NCBI RefSeq assembly: GCF_900105315.1 | Contig: NZ_LT629766.1 | Span: forward strand, 1,612,001 to 1,676,000 | Length of the DNA: 64,000 nucleotides | Direction of reading: 5' to 3' | DNA from: Brevibacterium siliguriense | Lineage (GTDB): Bacteria; Actinomycetota; Actinomycetes; Actinomycetales; Brevibacteriaceae | Shown: one piece after another, positions 25,803 to 33,714 of the stretch | Position numbering within the stretch: position 1 is the stretch's first letter | Layout of the letters: each line of letters begins with the position of its first letter | Notes under the pieces: model-generated | What the model saw: only the letters and a program-made list of their open reading frames with translations | What the model was told of the DNA's origin: nothing | Database searches by the model: none | Translations under genes and position numbers: made by a program

Positions 25803-26746
25803 CCACCCCGCTGCACCCGCCAACGACTATCCCGGCCCCGGTGAGAGTGCAGGCGCCGGGGAAGATCAACATCCACCTCGGTGTGGGTGCGGCGAACGAC
25901 GGATATCACGAGCTCGCAACCGTGTTCCAGGCGCTCAACCTCGGCGAGACCCTCACCCTCATTCCGGGCGGAACACGCTCGATCATCGTCCAGGGCCGGT
26001 ACGCGGATGCCGCGGTCCCGCGCGACGAATCGAACTTCGCCAGGCGCGCCGTCGACCTCCTCATCACCGCACTCGAAGGCGAACGTGACGTCGATGTGCT
26101 GCGCGACCTCGACATCGTCATCGACAAGCAGGTGCCTGTGGCCGGCGGAATGGGCGGGGGATCGGCCGATGCGGCCGCCGCACTCGTCGGAGCCGCCCAC
26201 CTCATCGGCGGCGTCGACGATGCGATCGTCCACGAATGCGCGGTCGCCGTCGGCGCCGATGTCGCGTTCCTCCTGCGCGGGGGCACGGCCATCGGCCACG
26301 GCCGCGGGGAGAAGCTGAGCCCCGTGCTCACCCGCGGAACCTTCCACTGGGTGATGGCCACCTCGGCGTCGCCCCTGCCCACCCCGGACGTCTACGCCCG
26401 CTTCGACGACCTCAACCCCGACCCGGCCCCCGCCGTCGTTCCCGATCAGGTGCTCAAGGCGCTCGCCGCCGGCGAACCGGACACGCTCGCGGAATTCGCG
26501 GCGAACGACCTCACCGAGGCGGCCGTGTCCTTCATGCCCGAAATCGCCGAGGTGATGGAGGCCGGCCGGGACGCCGGCGCCGTCCTTCCCCTGCTCAGCG
26601 GGTCAGGACCGACGATCGGATTCCTCGCCCGCGACGCCCACCACGCCCTCGACCTGGCCGTGCTCCTGCAGGCCACGCGCGGTGTCAACGAAGCGCTGCG
26701 CACCACCGGGCCCGCCCCCGGAGCACATATCGTGGACGGCGGCTGA
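25799..26746 (+). CDS. ispE: 4-(cytidine 5'-diphospho)-2-C-methyl-D-erythritol kinase
   Basis: IspE is the ATP-dependent GHMP kinase of the MEP isoprenoid pathway. The substrate motif [11 protein letters not shown] near residue 21, the phosphate-binding loop [15 protein letters not shown] and the C-terminal [12 protein letters not shown] motif are all present. The 315 residues are typical. It overlaps rsmA by ATGA and ends two bases before the next start codon. Confidence 0.95.
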   Translation: MTTPLHPPTTIPAPVRVQAPGKINIHLGVGAANDGYHELATVFQALNLGETLTLIPGGTRSIIVQGRYADAAVPRDESNFARRAVDLLITALEGERDVDVLRDLDIVIDKQVPVAGGMGGGSADAAAALVGAAHLIGGVDDAIVHECAVAVGADVAFLLRGGTAIGHGRGEKLSPVLTRGTFHWVMATSASPLPTPDVYARFDDLNPDPAPAVVPDQVLKALAAGEPDTLAEFAANDLTEAAVSFMPEIAEVMEAGRDAGAVLPLLSGSGPTIGFLARDAHHALDLAVLLQATRGVNEALRTTGPAPGAHIVDGG

Positions 26747-26748
26747 CC

Positions 26749-27471
26749 GTGGCGGAGAACCGCGGCAACCTCCATGAAACGCTGCGCGACAAGATCGGAC
26801 AGGACATCGTTGCCGGACGGCTGGCCGCCGGGACGATCATCAAGGCCGAGGATCTGCGCACCCGCCACGACGTGTCGCTGTCAGTGGTGCGTGAAGTCGT
26901 CCGAGTCCTCGAATCATTGGGCATGCTGCAGCCGATCCGTCGGGTCGGTCTCGTCGTGCTCGCGATGAGCGAATGGATGCTGCTCGACCCGCTCGTCATC
27001 CGCTGGAGGATGACCGAGGCACCGGCGCGGCAGCTGCGGTCGCTGACCGAGCTGCGGGTGGCCATCGAACCCGAGGCCGCGGGGCTTGCCGCACAGCACG
27101 CTCCGGCGGAGGCCGCCGAAGAGATCATGGGATTAGCCGCCCGGATGCGGTCCTCGGGCAGGCAGGGCGATGTCGAAGCGTTCCTCGAAGCCGATGTGGC
27201 GTTCCACCGGGCGGTGCTCGGCGCCGGAGGCAATGAGCTCTTCGCCGCCTTCGACACCGTCATCGGTGAGATCCTCGCGGGCCGCACCGGGGCGGGACTG
27301 ATGCCGAAGTTCCCGCACCCGGATGCCCTGCAATGGCACTTCGACGTCGCCGATGCCATCGGCGGACAGGACGCTGAGAGAGCCAGAGAGGCGATGGCGA
27401 AGATCGTGGCCAAAGCGGATGCGGAGATGGGCAGCGTCTGGGCCGACGAACCCCGGCGCCCGGGGAACTGA
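26749..27471 (+). CDS. FadR-subfamily GntR transcriptional regulator
   Basis: A GntR winged helix at residues 8-75 (KIGQDIVAGRLAAGTIIKAEDLRTRHDVS) is followed by an FCD ligand domain with the metal-site pattern ADVAFHRAVLGAGGNELF. The 240 residues are normal. Such regulators commonly repress gluconate or hexuronate genes. Here gntP, gntK and gnd lie immediately downstream, so it is probably the gluconate repressor. The GTG start two bases after ispE has no clear ribosome site, and the gene may share the ispE transcript or have a promoter inside ispE. Confidence 0.85.
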   Translation: MAENRGNLHETLRDKIGQDIVAGRLAAGTIIKAEDLRTRHDVSLSVVREVVRVLESLGMLQPIRRVGLVVLAMSEWMLLDPLVIRWRMTEAPARQLRSLTELRVAIEPEAAGLAAQHAPAEAAEEIMGLAARMRSSGRQGDVEAFLEADVAFHRAVLGAGGNELFAAFDTVIGEILAGRTGAGLMPKFPHPDALQWHFDVADAIGGQDAERAREAMAKIVAKADAEMGSVWADEPRRPGN

Positions 27472-27506
27472 AGCTCGAAGTACGCGGGCAGTCGAGTGGT
27501 CCGGCA

Positions 27507-27527
27507 CCCGGGCGGCTGGCGCCCGGG
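27507..27527. terminator. hairpin between convergent gntR and gntP
   Basis: CCCGGGCG, GCTGG, CGCCCGGG forms a perfect 8-bp GC stem in the 72-bp convergent gap. It has no T-run and can act in both directions. Confidence 0.6.
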
Positions 27528-27543
27528 CGACAGGGACCCGACT

Positions 27544-28947
27544 TCAGAACAGGCTGACGATTCCGTAGAGGGCAAGGCTGAGCAGGAATCCGACGGTGCC
27601 CAGCAGCGTCTCGGCGACGGTCCAGGTCTTCAGCGTCGTCTTCGTATCCATGCCGAAGAACCGTGAGACGAGCCAGAAACCCGAGTCGTTGACGTGGCTT
27701 GCGAAGACCGAACCGGCGGCCAGCGACAGCACGATCGCCACGACCTGCAGGCTCGAGAAGTCCGGGTTGCCGACGATGATCGGCTGAACGAGAGCCGCCG
27801 CTGTCGTCAGCGCCACCGTGGCCGAACCCTGGGCGACGCGCACAATCGCGGCGATGACGAAGCCGGCGACGATGACGGGCAGGCCGAGAGCGGAAAGCGA
27901 ATCGGCCAGAGAATCGCCGATGCCGCTGGCGCGCAGCACTCCGCCGAACATTCCGCCGGCACCGGTGATGAGGATGATCGAGCACACCGGGCCGAGAGCG
28001 GAGTCGACGACGGTCTCGATGAGCGACTGGTCCTTCTTCTGCTTCCACCCGAGCAGCCACATGGCGATGACGACGGTGATGAGCAGGGCGATCGGAGTCT
28101 CACCGAGCAGCCGTAGGGAGCTGATGAGCACCGAATCGACATCGACCCATCCGGCCTCACCGGCGAAGTTCAGGCCGGTGTTGAGGAAGATGAGCACGAG
28201 CGGCAGGACGAGGAGGAAGATGACGTGACCGAGCTTCGGACGGGAGGCGAAATCGGCAAAGGAGTCGTTCTTTCCGGCCGAGAGCACCGTCGGGACCGCG
28301 ACATCGATGCGCTTTCCGATGATGAGTCCGAACAGGTACCCGGTGAGGTACCAGGCGGGGATGGCGATGATGAGTCCGCAGATGAGGACGAGTCCGACGT
28401 TCGCACCGAGCAGCCCGGAAGCCGCGACCGGTCCGGGGTGCGGGGGCACGAAGATGTGCATGGCGGAGAACGCCATGGCCGCGGGCATCGCGTAGAGCAG
28501 CAGAGATCCGCCGAGGCGGCGTGCGATCGTGAAGATGATCGGCAGCATGACGACGAGTCCGGCATCGAAGAAGATCGGGAAGCCGAAGAGCAGAGAGGTC
28601 ACTCCGAGGGCGAAGGGCGTTCGCTTCTCACCGAAGAGGCGGATGAGGGCGTCGGTGAGCACCTCGGCACCGCCGGAGAGTTCGAGCATCCGCCCGAGCA
28701 TCGCACCGAGTCCCACGAGGAGGGCGACGCTGGCCAGGGTGGATCCGAAGCCGTCATAGAGGACGTCGATGAGGTCGCCGGGCATGATTCCCGCGGCCAG
28801 GGCAGTGATCACCGAGACGATGACGAGGGCGATGAAGGCATGGACGCGTGCTTTGATGATGAGCAGGAGCAGCACGGCGATGGCTGCGGCCGCGATTCCC
28901 AGCAGGGCCGGAGTCGGCAGAGTCCAGGCCAATTCGAGTTCGTTCAT
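27544..28947 (-). CDS. gntP: gluconate permease of the GntP family
   Basis: This H+-coupled inner-membrane transporter has 467 residues and about 12-14 hydrophobic segments. It begins MNELELAWTLPTPALLGIAAAAIAVLLLLI, then RVHAFIALVIVSVITALAAG, which is the GntP family start. GAMLGRMLELSGGA and the FVPPHPGPVAAS loop are conserved in gluconate permeases. It lies 50 bp downstream of gntK, in the same direction. It should import gluconate for GntK. Confidence 0.92.
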   Translation of the reverse strand: MNELELAWTLPTPALLGIAAAAIAVLLLLIIKARVHAFIALVIVSVITALAAGIMPGDLIDVLYDGFGSTLASVALLVGLGAMLGRMLELSGGAEVLTDALIRLFGEKRTPFALGVTSLLFGFPIFFDAGLVVMLPIIFTIARRLGGSLLLYAMPAAMAFSAMHIFVPPHPGPVAASGLLGANVGLVLICGLIIAIPAWYLTGYLFGLIIGKRIDVAVPTVLSAGKNDSFADFASRPKLGHVIFLLVLPLVLIFLNTGLNFAGEAGWVDVDSVLISSLRLLGETPIALLITVVIAMWLLGWKQKKDQSLIETVVDSALGPVCSIILITGAGGMFGGVLRASGIGDSLADSLSALGLPVIVAGFVIAAIVRVAQGSATVALTTAAALVQPIIVGNPDFSSLQVVAIVLSLAAGSVFASHVNDSGFWLVSRFFGMDTKTTLKTWTVAETLLGTVGFLLSLALYGIVSLF

Positions 28948-28997
28948 AGTTCCTCTTCCTTGAGGTCAGATGGATGGGCGGACGGGGGACAGGGCGA

Positions 28998-29510
28998 TCA
29001 TGCGCTCATCCGATGCACGGATTCGAGGATCGCATCGAGAACGTCGGGAATCGACTGGTCGACGTCGACGGTGGCATGAGCCTCCTCGGCGGCGAGCGGT
29101 TCGAGTGTCGCCAGCTGCGAATCGAGCAGATCCGGGGACATGAACTCATGGTCACGGCGGGCCAGGTGGTCGGCGATGACCTCGCGGGGACCGTCGAGGT
29201 GGACGAAGACGAGTGAGGGTGCGGACCGGCGCAGCAGATCGCGGTAGGAGCGTTTGAGGGCGGAGCAGGCGATGACCGGGGCCGGAGTGCGTGCGGCTTC
29301 GACGGCGACGCGCTCGAGCCACGGTGCCCGATCCTCATCCGTGAGCGGGACTCCCGAACCCATCTTCGCTTTGTTCGCTGCGGAGTGCAGATCGTCGGCG
29401 TCGACGAACCGACGGTCGAGGGCGTGCGCCACCTGCGCGCCGAGGACGGTTTTGCCGGTTCCCGAGACACCCATGATGACGAGCGGTGGAAGGAAAGGGC
29501 TGTGCCCCAT
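28998..29510 (-). CDS. gntK: gluconokinase, GntK/AroK type
   Basis: The kinase makes 6-phosphogluconate from gluconate. The P-loop VIMGVSGTGKTVLG is followed by FVDADDLHSAANKAKMGSGVPLTDEDR, the diagnostic gluconate-binding stretch, and by ACSALKRSYRDLLR. From ATG 29510, with AGAGG eight bases upstream, it has 170 residues, the normal size; longer in-frame starts reach into the A+T-rich divergent promoter. It pairs with gntP and with gnd on the other strand. Confidence 0.93.
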   Translation of the reverse strand: MGHSPFLPPLVIMGVSGTGKTVLGAQVAHALDRRFVDADDLHSAANKAKMGSGVPLTDEDRAPWLERVAVEAARTPAPVIACSALKRSYRDLLRRSAPSLVFVHLDGPREVIADHLARRDHEFMSPDLLDSQLATLEPLAAEEAHATVDVDQSIPDVLDAILESVHRMSA

Positions 29511-29635
29511 AACCGAAACCTCTCGATAAAATATGAAGAAATATCTATAATCAGTTATTAAAACAGATTTATAGCACCGTAGTGCTGGTGGGAAGCGACT
29601 GTCAACACTGCAGATCACAGGGAAGAGGAATGCTC
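29511..29635. promoter_or_regulatory. A+T-rich divergent promoter between gntK and gnd
   Basis: The stretch 29524-29576 is far richer in A and T than its surroundings and contains several TATAAT-like boxes in both directions (for example TATAGA on minus near 29550 and TTATAG on plus near 29568). AGCAC, CGTA, GTGCT at 29573-29586 is a small perfect palindrome that could be an operator of the gntR product. Confidence 0.5.
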
Positions 29636-31078
29636 ATGAAGGCCGATGTCGCAGTGATCGGAACCGGTGTGATGGGCTCGAACCTGGCCCGCAACCTCGC
29701 CCGTCAGTCTGGCCACCGAGTCGCCGTCTATGACCGCGACGTCGAGCGTGCCCAGAAGCTGGCCGCGGACTTCCCCGAAGCCGAGTTCATCGTCGCCTCC
29801 GATCCGGCCGACCTGGCCGGGAAGCTTGCCGAACCGAGAGTGGCCATCCTCATGGTCAATGCCGGACGAGCCACCGACTCGGCGATCGGCGACCTCGCCG
29901 AGGCGTTCGCATCCGGTGACATCATCGTCGACGGCGGCAACTCCCACTTCCGCGACACGATCGACCGCGGAGCCCGACTCGAGGGCACCGGCATCGAGTT
30001 CGCCGGGGTCGGCATCTCCGGGGGAGAGGTCGGCGCCCTGCTCGGACCGTCCCTCATGGTCGGCGGGTCCCCGGCCGCATGGCAGCGCCTGCGCCCCCTG
30101 CTCGAGCCCATCGCGGCGAAGGCCGGAGACGAGGCCTGCGTCGATCACATCGGCACCGACGGGGCCGGGCACTTCGTCAAGATGGTCCACAACGGCATCG
30201 AATACGCCGATATGCAGCTCATCAGCGAGGCCTTCACCCTCCTGCGCGACGGCCTGGGCATGACACCGCCCGAGATCGCCGAGGTCTTCGCAGACTGGAA
30301 CACCGGAGAGCTCGAGTCCTACCTCGTCGAGATCACCGCCGATGTGCTCGCCCACGTCGATGAGGCGACGGGCCGGCCATTCGTCGACATCGTCGCCGAT
30401 GCTGCGAAGGCCAAGGGCACGGGGGCGTGGACGGCGCAGGTCGGGCTGGATCTCGGGGTTCCGGTGCCTACCATCGCCGAGGCGGTCTTCTCCCGTTCGC
30501 TGTCATCCGCCGTCGATCTGCGTGCCGAGGGACTCAGCCTGGCCGGTCCCCGGCCCGGCGCCGAATCGCCTTCCCTGTCTCCGGACGACCGTGCGACCCG
30601 CATCGTTGAGATCGGCAAGGCCCTGCTGCTCGGCAAGGTCATGGCCTATGTGCAGGGCTTCCACGAGATCGTCGTCGGCGCCCGCGAGAACGACTGGGAC
30701 ATCGACCTCGGCGCACTCGCCGGAATCTGGCGTGCCGGCTGCATCATCCGCGCCCGCCTGCTCGACCGCATCGTCGAGGCCTTCGATACCCCGACTCCGC
30801 CGGAGAACCTGCTTGCAGCCGGCTTCGTCCGCAAGATCGCCGAGACCTGCCAGGAATCCCTGCGTTCGACGGTGGTCCGGGCCATCGGCCACGGCATCGC
30901 CGTGCCCGGGCTGGCTTCGACCCTGTCCTACTTCGACGGACTGCGCACCGAGGCGGGCAGCGCCGCTCTCATTCAGGCCCAGCGCGACCGCTTCGGTTCG
31001 CACACCTATGCCCGCACCGACCGTCCCGGTGTCTTCCACACTCGGTGGTCGGGGGACCGCAGCGAAGTCGAGGTCTGA
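29636..31078 (+). CDS. gnd: 6-phosphogluconate dehydrogenase, decarboxylating
   Basis: The enzyme oxidises 6-phosphogluconate to ribulose 5-phosphate and CO2 with NADP. It has the dinucleotide fold VIGTGVMGSNLARNLA, the substrate loop DGGNSHFRDT, GVGISGGEVGALLGPS, and the catalytic Lys in GHFVKMVHNGIEY. The 480-residue length is that of the long, NADP-linked form. ATG 29636 has AGAGG seven bases upstream; the ATG at 29630 is too close. Transcribed divergently from gntK-gntP, it completes the gluconate route into the pentose phosphate pathway. Confidence 0.94.
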   Translation: MKADVAVIGTGVMGSNLARNLARQSGHRVAVYDRDVERAQKLAADFPEAEFIVASDPADLAGKLAEPRVAILMVNAGRATDSAIGDLAEAFASGDIIVDGGNSHFRDTIDRGARLEGTGIEFAGVGISGGEVGALLGPSLMVGGSPAAWQRLRPLLEPIAAKAGDEACVDHIGTDGAGHFVKMVHNGIEYADMQLISEAFTLLRDGLGMTPPEIAEVFADWNTGELESYLVEITADVLAHVDEATGRPFVDIVADAAKAKGTGAWTAQVGLDLGVPVPTIAEAVFSRSLSSAVDLRAEGLSLAGPRPGAESPSLSPDDRATRIVEIGKALLLGKVMAYVQGFHEIVVGARENDWDIDLGALAGIWRAGCIIRARLLDRIVEAFDTPTPPENLLAAGFVRKIAETCQESLRSTVVRAIGHGIAVPGLASTLSYFDGLRTEAGSAALIQAQRDRFGSHTYARTDRPGVFHTRWSGDRSEVEV

Positions 31079-31103
31079 TCCGGTCGGACTCGAACCGTCG
31101 GGA

Positions 31104-31112
31104 CCGCCTCGG
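31104..31112 (-). repeat. intergenic copy of the iterated motif CCGAGGCGG
   Basis: On plus it reads CCGCCTCGG, in the 103-bp gap between gnd and the class V aminotransferase. Confidence 0.5.
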
Positions 31113-31169
31113 TGACGGTCGTTCCGGTCTCACCTATCGACTGTGGTGGCCCGAATGTCGGACTGTCGA

Positions 31170-31175
31170 TATGTT
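31170..31175 (+). promoter_or_regulatory. -10 box of the class V aminotransferase gene, leaderless configuration
   Basis: TATGTT ends six bases before the ATG at 31182. It overlaps one arm of an inverted repeat, TATCGAC (31135-31141) with GTCGATA (31165-31171), that could be an operator. Confidence 0.5.
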
Positions 31176-31181
31176 AGAGCC

Positions 31182-32324
31182 ATGACTTTGCCACACGAAG
31201 ATGTTGACCCAGACGGACTGCTCGAATACTCGGTGGTCTTCACCGACCGATCGCTCAACCACATGTCGAAGCGGTTCGTGTCCGTGATGCAGGACATCAA
31301 CCGGATCCTGCGCTCTGCCTATGATGCCGACAGTGTCGCCATCGTCCCCGGCGGCGGCAGCTACGCCATGGAATCCGTGGCCCGTCAGGTGGCCACCGGC
31401 AAGAAGGCGCTGATCGTGCGCAACGGCCTGTTCTCCTTCCGCTGGTCGCAGATCCTCGACGCCGGAGCCATCGCCTCGGAGACGACCGTGCTCAAGGCCG
31501 CCCCGGACAGCTCCGAGCACCAGTCCGCCTGGTCGCCGGCCCCCGTCGCCGAGGTGGTCGCCGCCATCGAGCGAGAGAAGCCCGCCGTCGTGTTCGCTCC
31601 CCACGTCGAGACCGCCTCGGGGATGCTCCTGCCCGATGACTACGTCCGCCAGGTCGCCGAAGCCGTGCACTCGGTCGGCGGAATCTTCGTTCTCGACTGC
31701 ATCGCCTCGGGCGCGGTGTGGGCGTCGATGACCGATCTCGGTGTCGATGTGCTCATCTCCGCTCCGCAGAAGGGATGGAGCGGCTCACCCTGCGCCGGCT
31801 ACGTCATGCTCAGCAAGGACGGCCGCGCCGCCGTCGAAGCCTCGACGTCGACGAGCTTCGCGATGGACCTGAAGAAGTGGCTGTTCATCGCCGACGAATA
31901 CGAAGAGGGTCGTGCGCCGTACCATGCGACGATGCCCACCGATGCTTTGGCGCACAATGCCAAGCTCATGGGCGAGACCGAGGAGCGCGGCTTCGACAAG
32001 CTCGCCGCAGCGCAGGCCGAACTCGGTGAGCGCGTGCGCACGGTCTTTGCCGAGCGCGGACTGCCCTCGGTGGCTTCGGACGAGTTCGCTTCGCCGAGCG
32101 TGGTCGTCGTCCACACCGACAACCCGAAGCTCGCCACGGGCGCCAGTTTCAAGGAAGTCGGCGTCCAGATCGCTGCCGGCGTGCCGCTGCAGTGCGATGA
32201 GCCCGAGGACTTCTCGAGCTTCCGCATCGGCCTGTTCGGTCTCGACAAGCTCGGCGATATCGACGGCACGATCGCGCGTCTCGAATCCGCTCTCGACTCG
32301 ATCGGCGTGACCGCCGAAGCCTGA
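31182..32324 (+). CDS. class V aminotransferase, alanine/serine-glyoxylate type
   Basis: This is a PLP-dependent fold-type I aminotransferase of 380 residues. The phosphate-cradle motif GGGSYAMESVARQ, the FVLDCIASGAVWA Asp region and the Schiff-base lysine in SAPQKGWSGSP match the alanine-glyoxylate / serine-pyruvate group. The exact donor and acceptor are not clear. The ATG at 31182 is the leaderless candidate (TATGTT six bases before); upstream in-frame codons fall in the promoter. It faces a BHMT-like gene across a strong palindrome, and nothing obvious links the two functionally. Confidence 0.85.
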   Translation: MTLPHEDVDPDGLLEYSVVFTDRSLNHMSKRFVSVMQDINRILRSAYDADSVAIVPGGGSYAMESVARQVATGKKALIVRNGLFSFRWSQILDAGAIASETTVLKAAPDSSEHQSAWSPAPVAEVVAAIEREKPAVVFAPHVETASGMLLPDDYVRQVAEAVHSVGGIFVLDCIASGAVWASMTDLGVDVLISAPQKGWSGSPCAGYVMLSKDGRAAVEASTSTSFAMDLKKWLFIADEYEEGRAPYHATMPTDALAHNAKLMGETEERGFDKLAAAQAELGERVRTVFAERGLPSVASDEFASPSVVVVHTDNPKLATGASFKEVGVQIAAGVPLQCDEPEDFSSFRIGLFGLDKLGDIDGTIARLESALDSIGVTAEA

Positions 32325-32389
32325 GGGCTCAAGCACGGTCGGTGAGCATCACGCACCGCTCGCGCTGACGCTTCCGCGCAGTCGCACAA

Positions 32390-32447
32390 CATACGGTCAG
32401 CGCCATAACCTCCCGTTGCAGCGAGGGGTTATGGCGCTGACCGTATG
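32390..32447. terminator. 21-bp-arm perfect palindrome between convergent genes
   Basis: The arms 32390-32410 and 32427-32447 are exact reverse complements (each beginning or ending in CATACGGTCAGCGCC) around a 16-base loop. It sits between the aminotransferase and BHMT-like stop codons and is most simply a bidirectional terminator, though its perfection is unusual. Confidence 0.7.
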
Positions 32448-32494
32448 CGGTGGCGCTGCCGGTGAGGGATGCTCCCTGAGTCTCAGGTCGAGGC

Positions 32495-33544
32495 TCAGGC
32501 GGTGTCTCCGAGGGCGACGACGTTGTCCGCGAGCCGTTCGTTGCTGCCATACATGAAGTGGTTGGCCATGTTCTCGGAGAATCGGCTGGCATCGGTGGTC
32601 AGCCCGACCGCCTCGGCGACCTCGCGGATGTGCATCGGGGTCGCGCCGCAGCACACGCCGATGTAGTTGACGCTCAGGGCGAAGGCCTCCTTGGCGAATG
32701 CACCGATCTCGTAGCGGTTGGTCTGCAGGGGATCGAGAGCGGTGGGGAACGTGCGTCCGTGCGGGGAGGCCACCTCGGCGCGGGGGTCGGAGAGGTTGAA
32801 GAACGTCGGCTCATCTTCCGTGGTGCGGTAGGGGATCGGCAGGGCGCCGACGTGACAGGACACGGCCGCGCGGATCTCCTTCAGCCACGGCAGCATCGTC
32901 GCAGGACCGCGGAAGCAGTTGAGGCCGACGACATCGACGCCGAGCTGTTCGAGGCGCTGCGCGGTCTCCACGATCCCGACCCCGTCGGCCATCTGCTGGA
33001 AGGCCATAGGCGCGAGAGTGAGAACGACGGGCAGGCCGCTGGCCTTGGCGATCTCGGCGGCAGCGATCGCCTCACCGGCAAAGTAGAAGGTCTCACCGAT
33101 GATGAGGTCAGCGCCTTCCTCGACCGCCCAGGCGACCATCTCGGCGAACATGGCCCGCACCTCGGCCTGCTTGGACTCATCGGCGGGGTCCCAGATGTTC
33201 GAGTTCGAGATGTTGCCGGCCATGAAGTTTCCGGGCTTGGCGTCGGCGACGGACCGGGCGATCTGCAGGGCGGCGCGGTTGAGCGGCTCGAGCAGGTCCT
33301 CCTTGCCGATCACGCGCATCTTCTCGCGGTGTCCGTTGTAGGTGAAGGCCTCGACGATGTCGGAGCCGGCCCGCTGGAAGTCGACGTGGAGGGAGCGCAG
33401 GGCGTCGGGGAATTCGAGGGCCACCTCGGGGACGAACTCGCCGGCGGACAGGTATCCGCGCTTCTCGAGTTCGAACAGGAAGCCTTCCGCGCAGATCACG
33501 GGGCCGGCGTCGAGGCGTTGGGTCAGGGCGTTGGTCGCGGTCAT
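32495..33544 (-). CDS. homocysteine S-methyltransferase family protein (BHMT-like)
   Basis: This zinc-dependent methyltransferase moves a methyl group to homocysteine to give methionine. The zinc cysteines are visible in GLNCF and in GVCCGAT near the C-terminus, and the barrel starts with VICAEGFLFELEKRGYL. The 349 residues and the insert RTTEDEPTFF resemble betaine-homocysteine methyltransferases, so betaine or a related methyl donor is plausible but not proven. The ATG at 33544 has GGAGA seven bases upstream. No SAM riboswitch was recognised in the 170-bp leader. Confidence 0.85.
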   Translation of the reverse strand: MTATNALTQRLDAGPVICAEGFLFELEKRGYLSAGEFVPEVALEFPDALRSLHVDFQRAGSDIVEAFTYNGHREKMRVIGKEDLLEPLNRAALQIARSVADAKPGNFMAGNISNSNIWDPADESKQAEVRAMFAEMVAWAVEEGADLIIGETFYFAGEAIAAAEIAKASGLPVVLTLAPMAFQQMADGVGIVETAQRLEQLGVDVVGLNCFRGPATMLPWLKEIRAAVSCHVGALPIPYRTTEDEPTFFNLSDPRAEVASPHGRTFPTALDPLQTNRYEIGAFAKEAFALSVNYIGVCCGATPMHIREVAEAVGLTTDASRFSENMANHFMYGSNERLADNVVALGDTA

Positions 33545-33682
33545 GGATGCTCTCCGATTCGATGACGTGGTCGAGCCCGGGCGCGCGGCCCGAACTCGGG
33601 TATCACACCATCAACCGGGGGAGCGAGGTGTGTCACATCGACATAAATCGACGCCGATCGCCATGAAATGACACGTCCCGCG

Positions 33683-33691
33683 CCGAGGCGG
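33683..33691 (+). repeat. intergenic copy of the iterated motif CCGAGGCGG
   Basis: This copy lies in the 170-bp gap between the acyltransferase and BHMT-like genes. The rest of this gap shows only weak inverted repeats (GTGTCA and TGACAC) and no gene. Confidence 0.5.
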
Positions 33692-33714
33692 CCACCGCCG
33701 CGGCGAACCGAACG

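Noticed and set aside
31079..31110. GGTTCGAGTCCGA on the minus strand resembles a tRNA T-arm
   Set aside because: The stem pairs over only three base pairs, and no acceptor, D or anticodon arm can be placed around it.
33545..33714. SAM riboswitch before the BHMT-like gene
   Set aside because: Only weak 6-bp inverted repeats are seen, and a ribosome site lies close to the ATG without the expected long structured leader.
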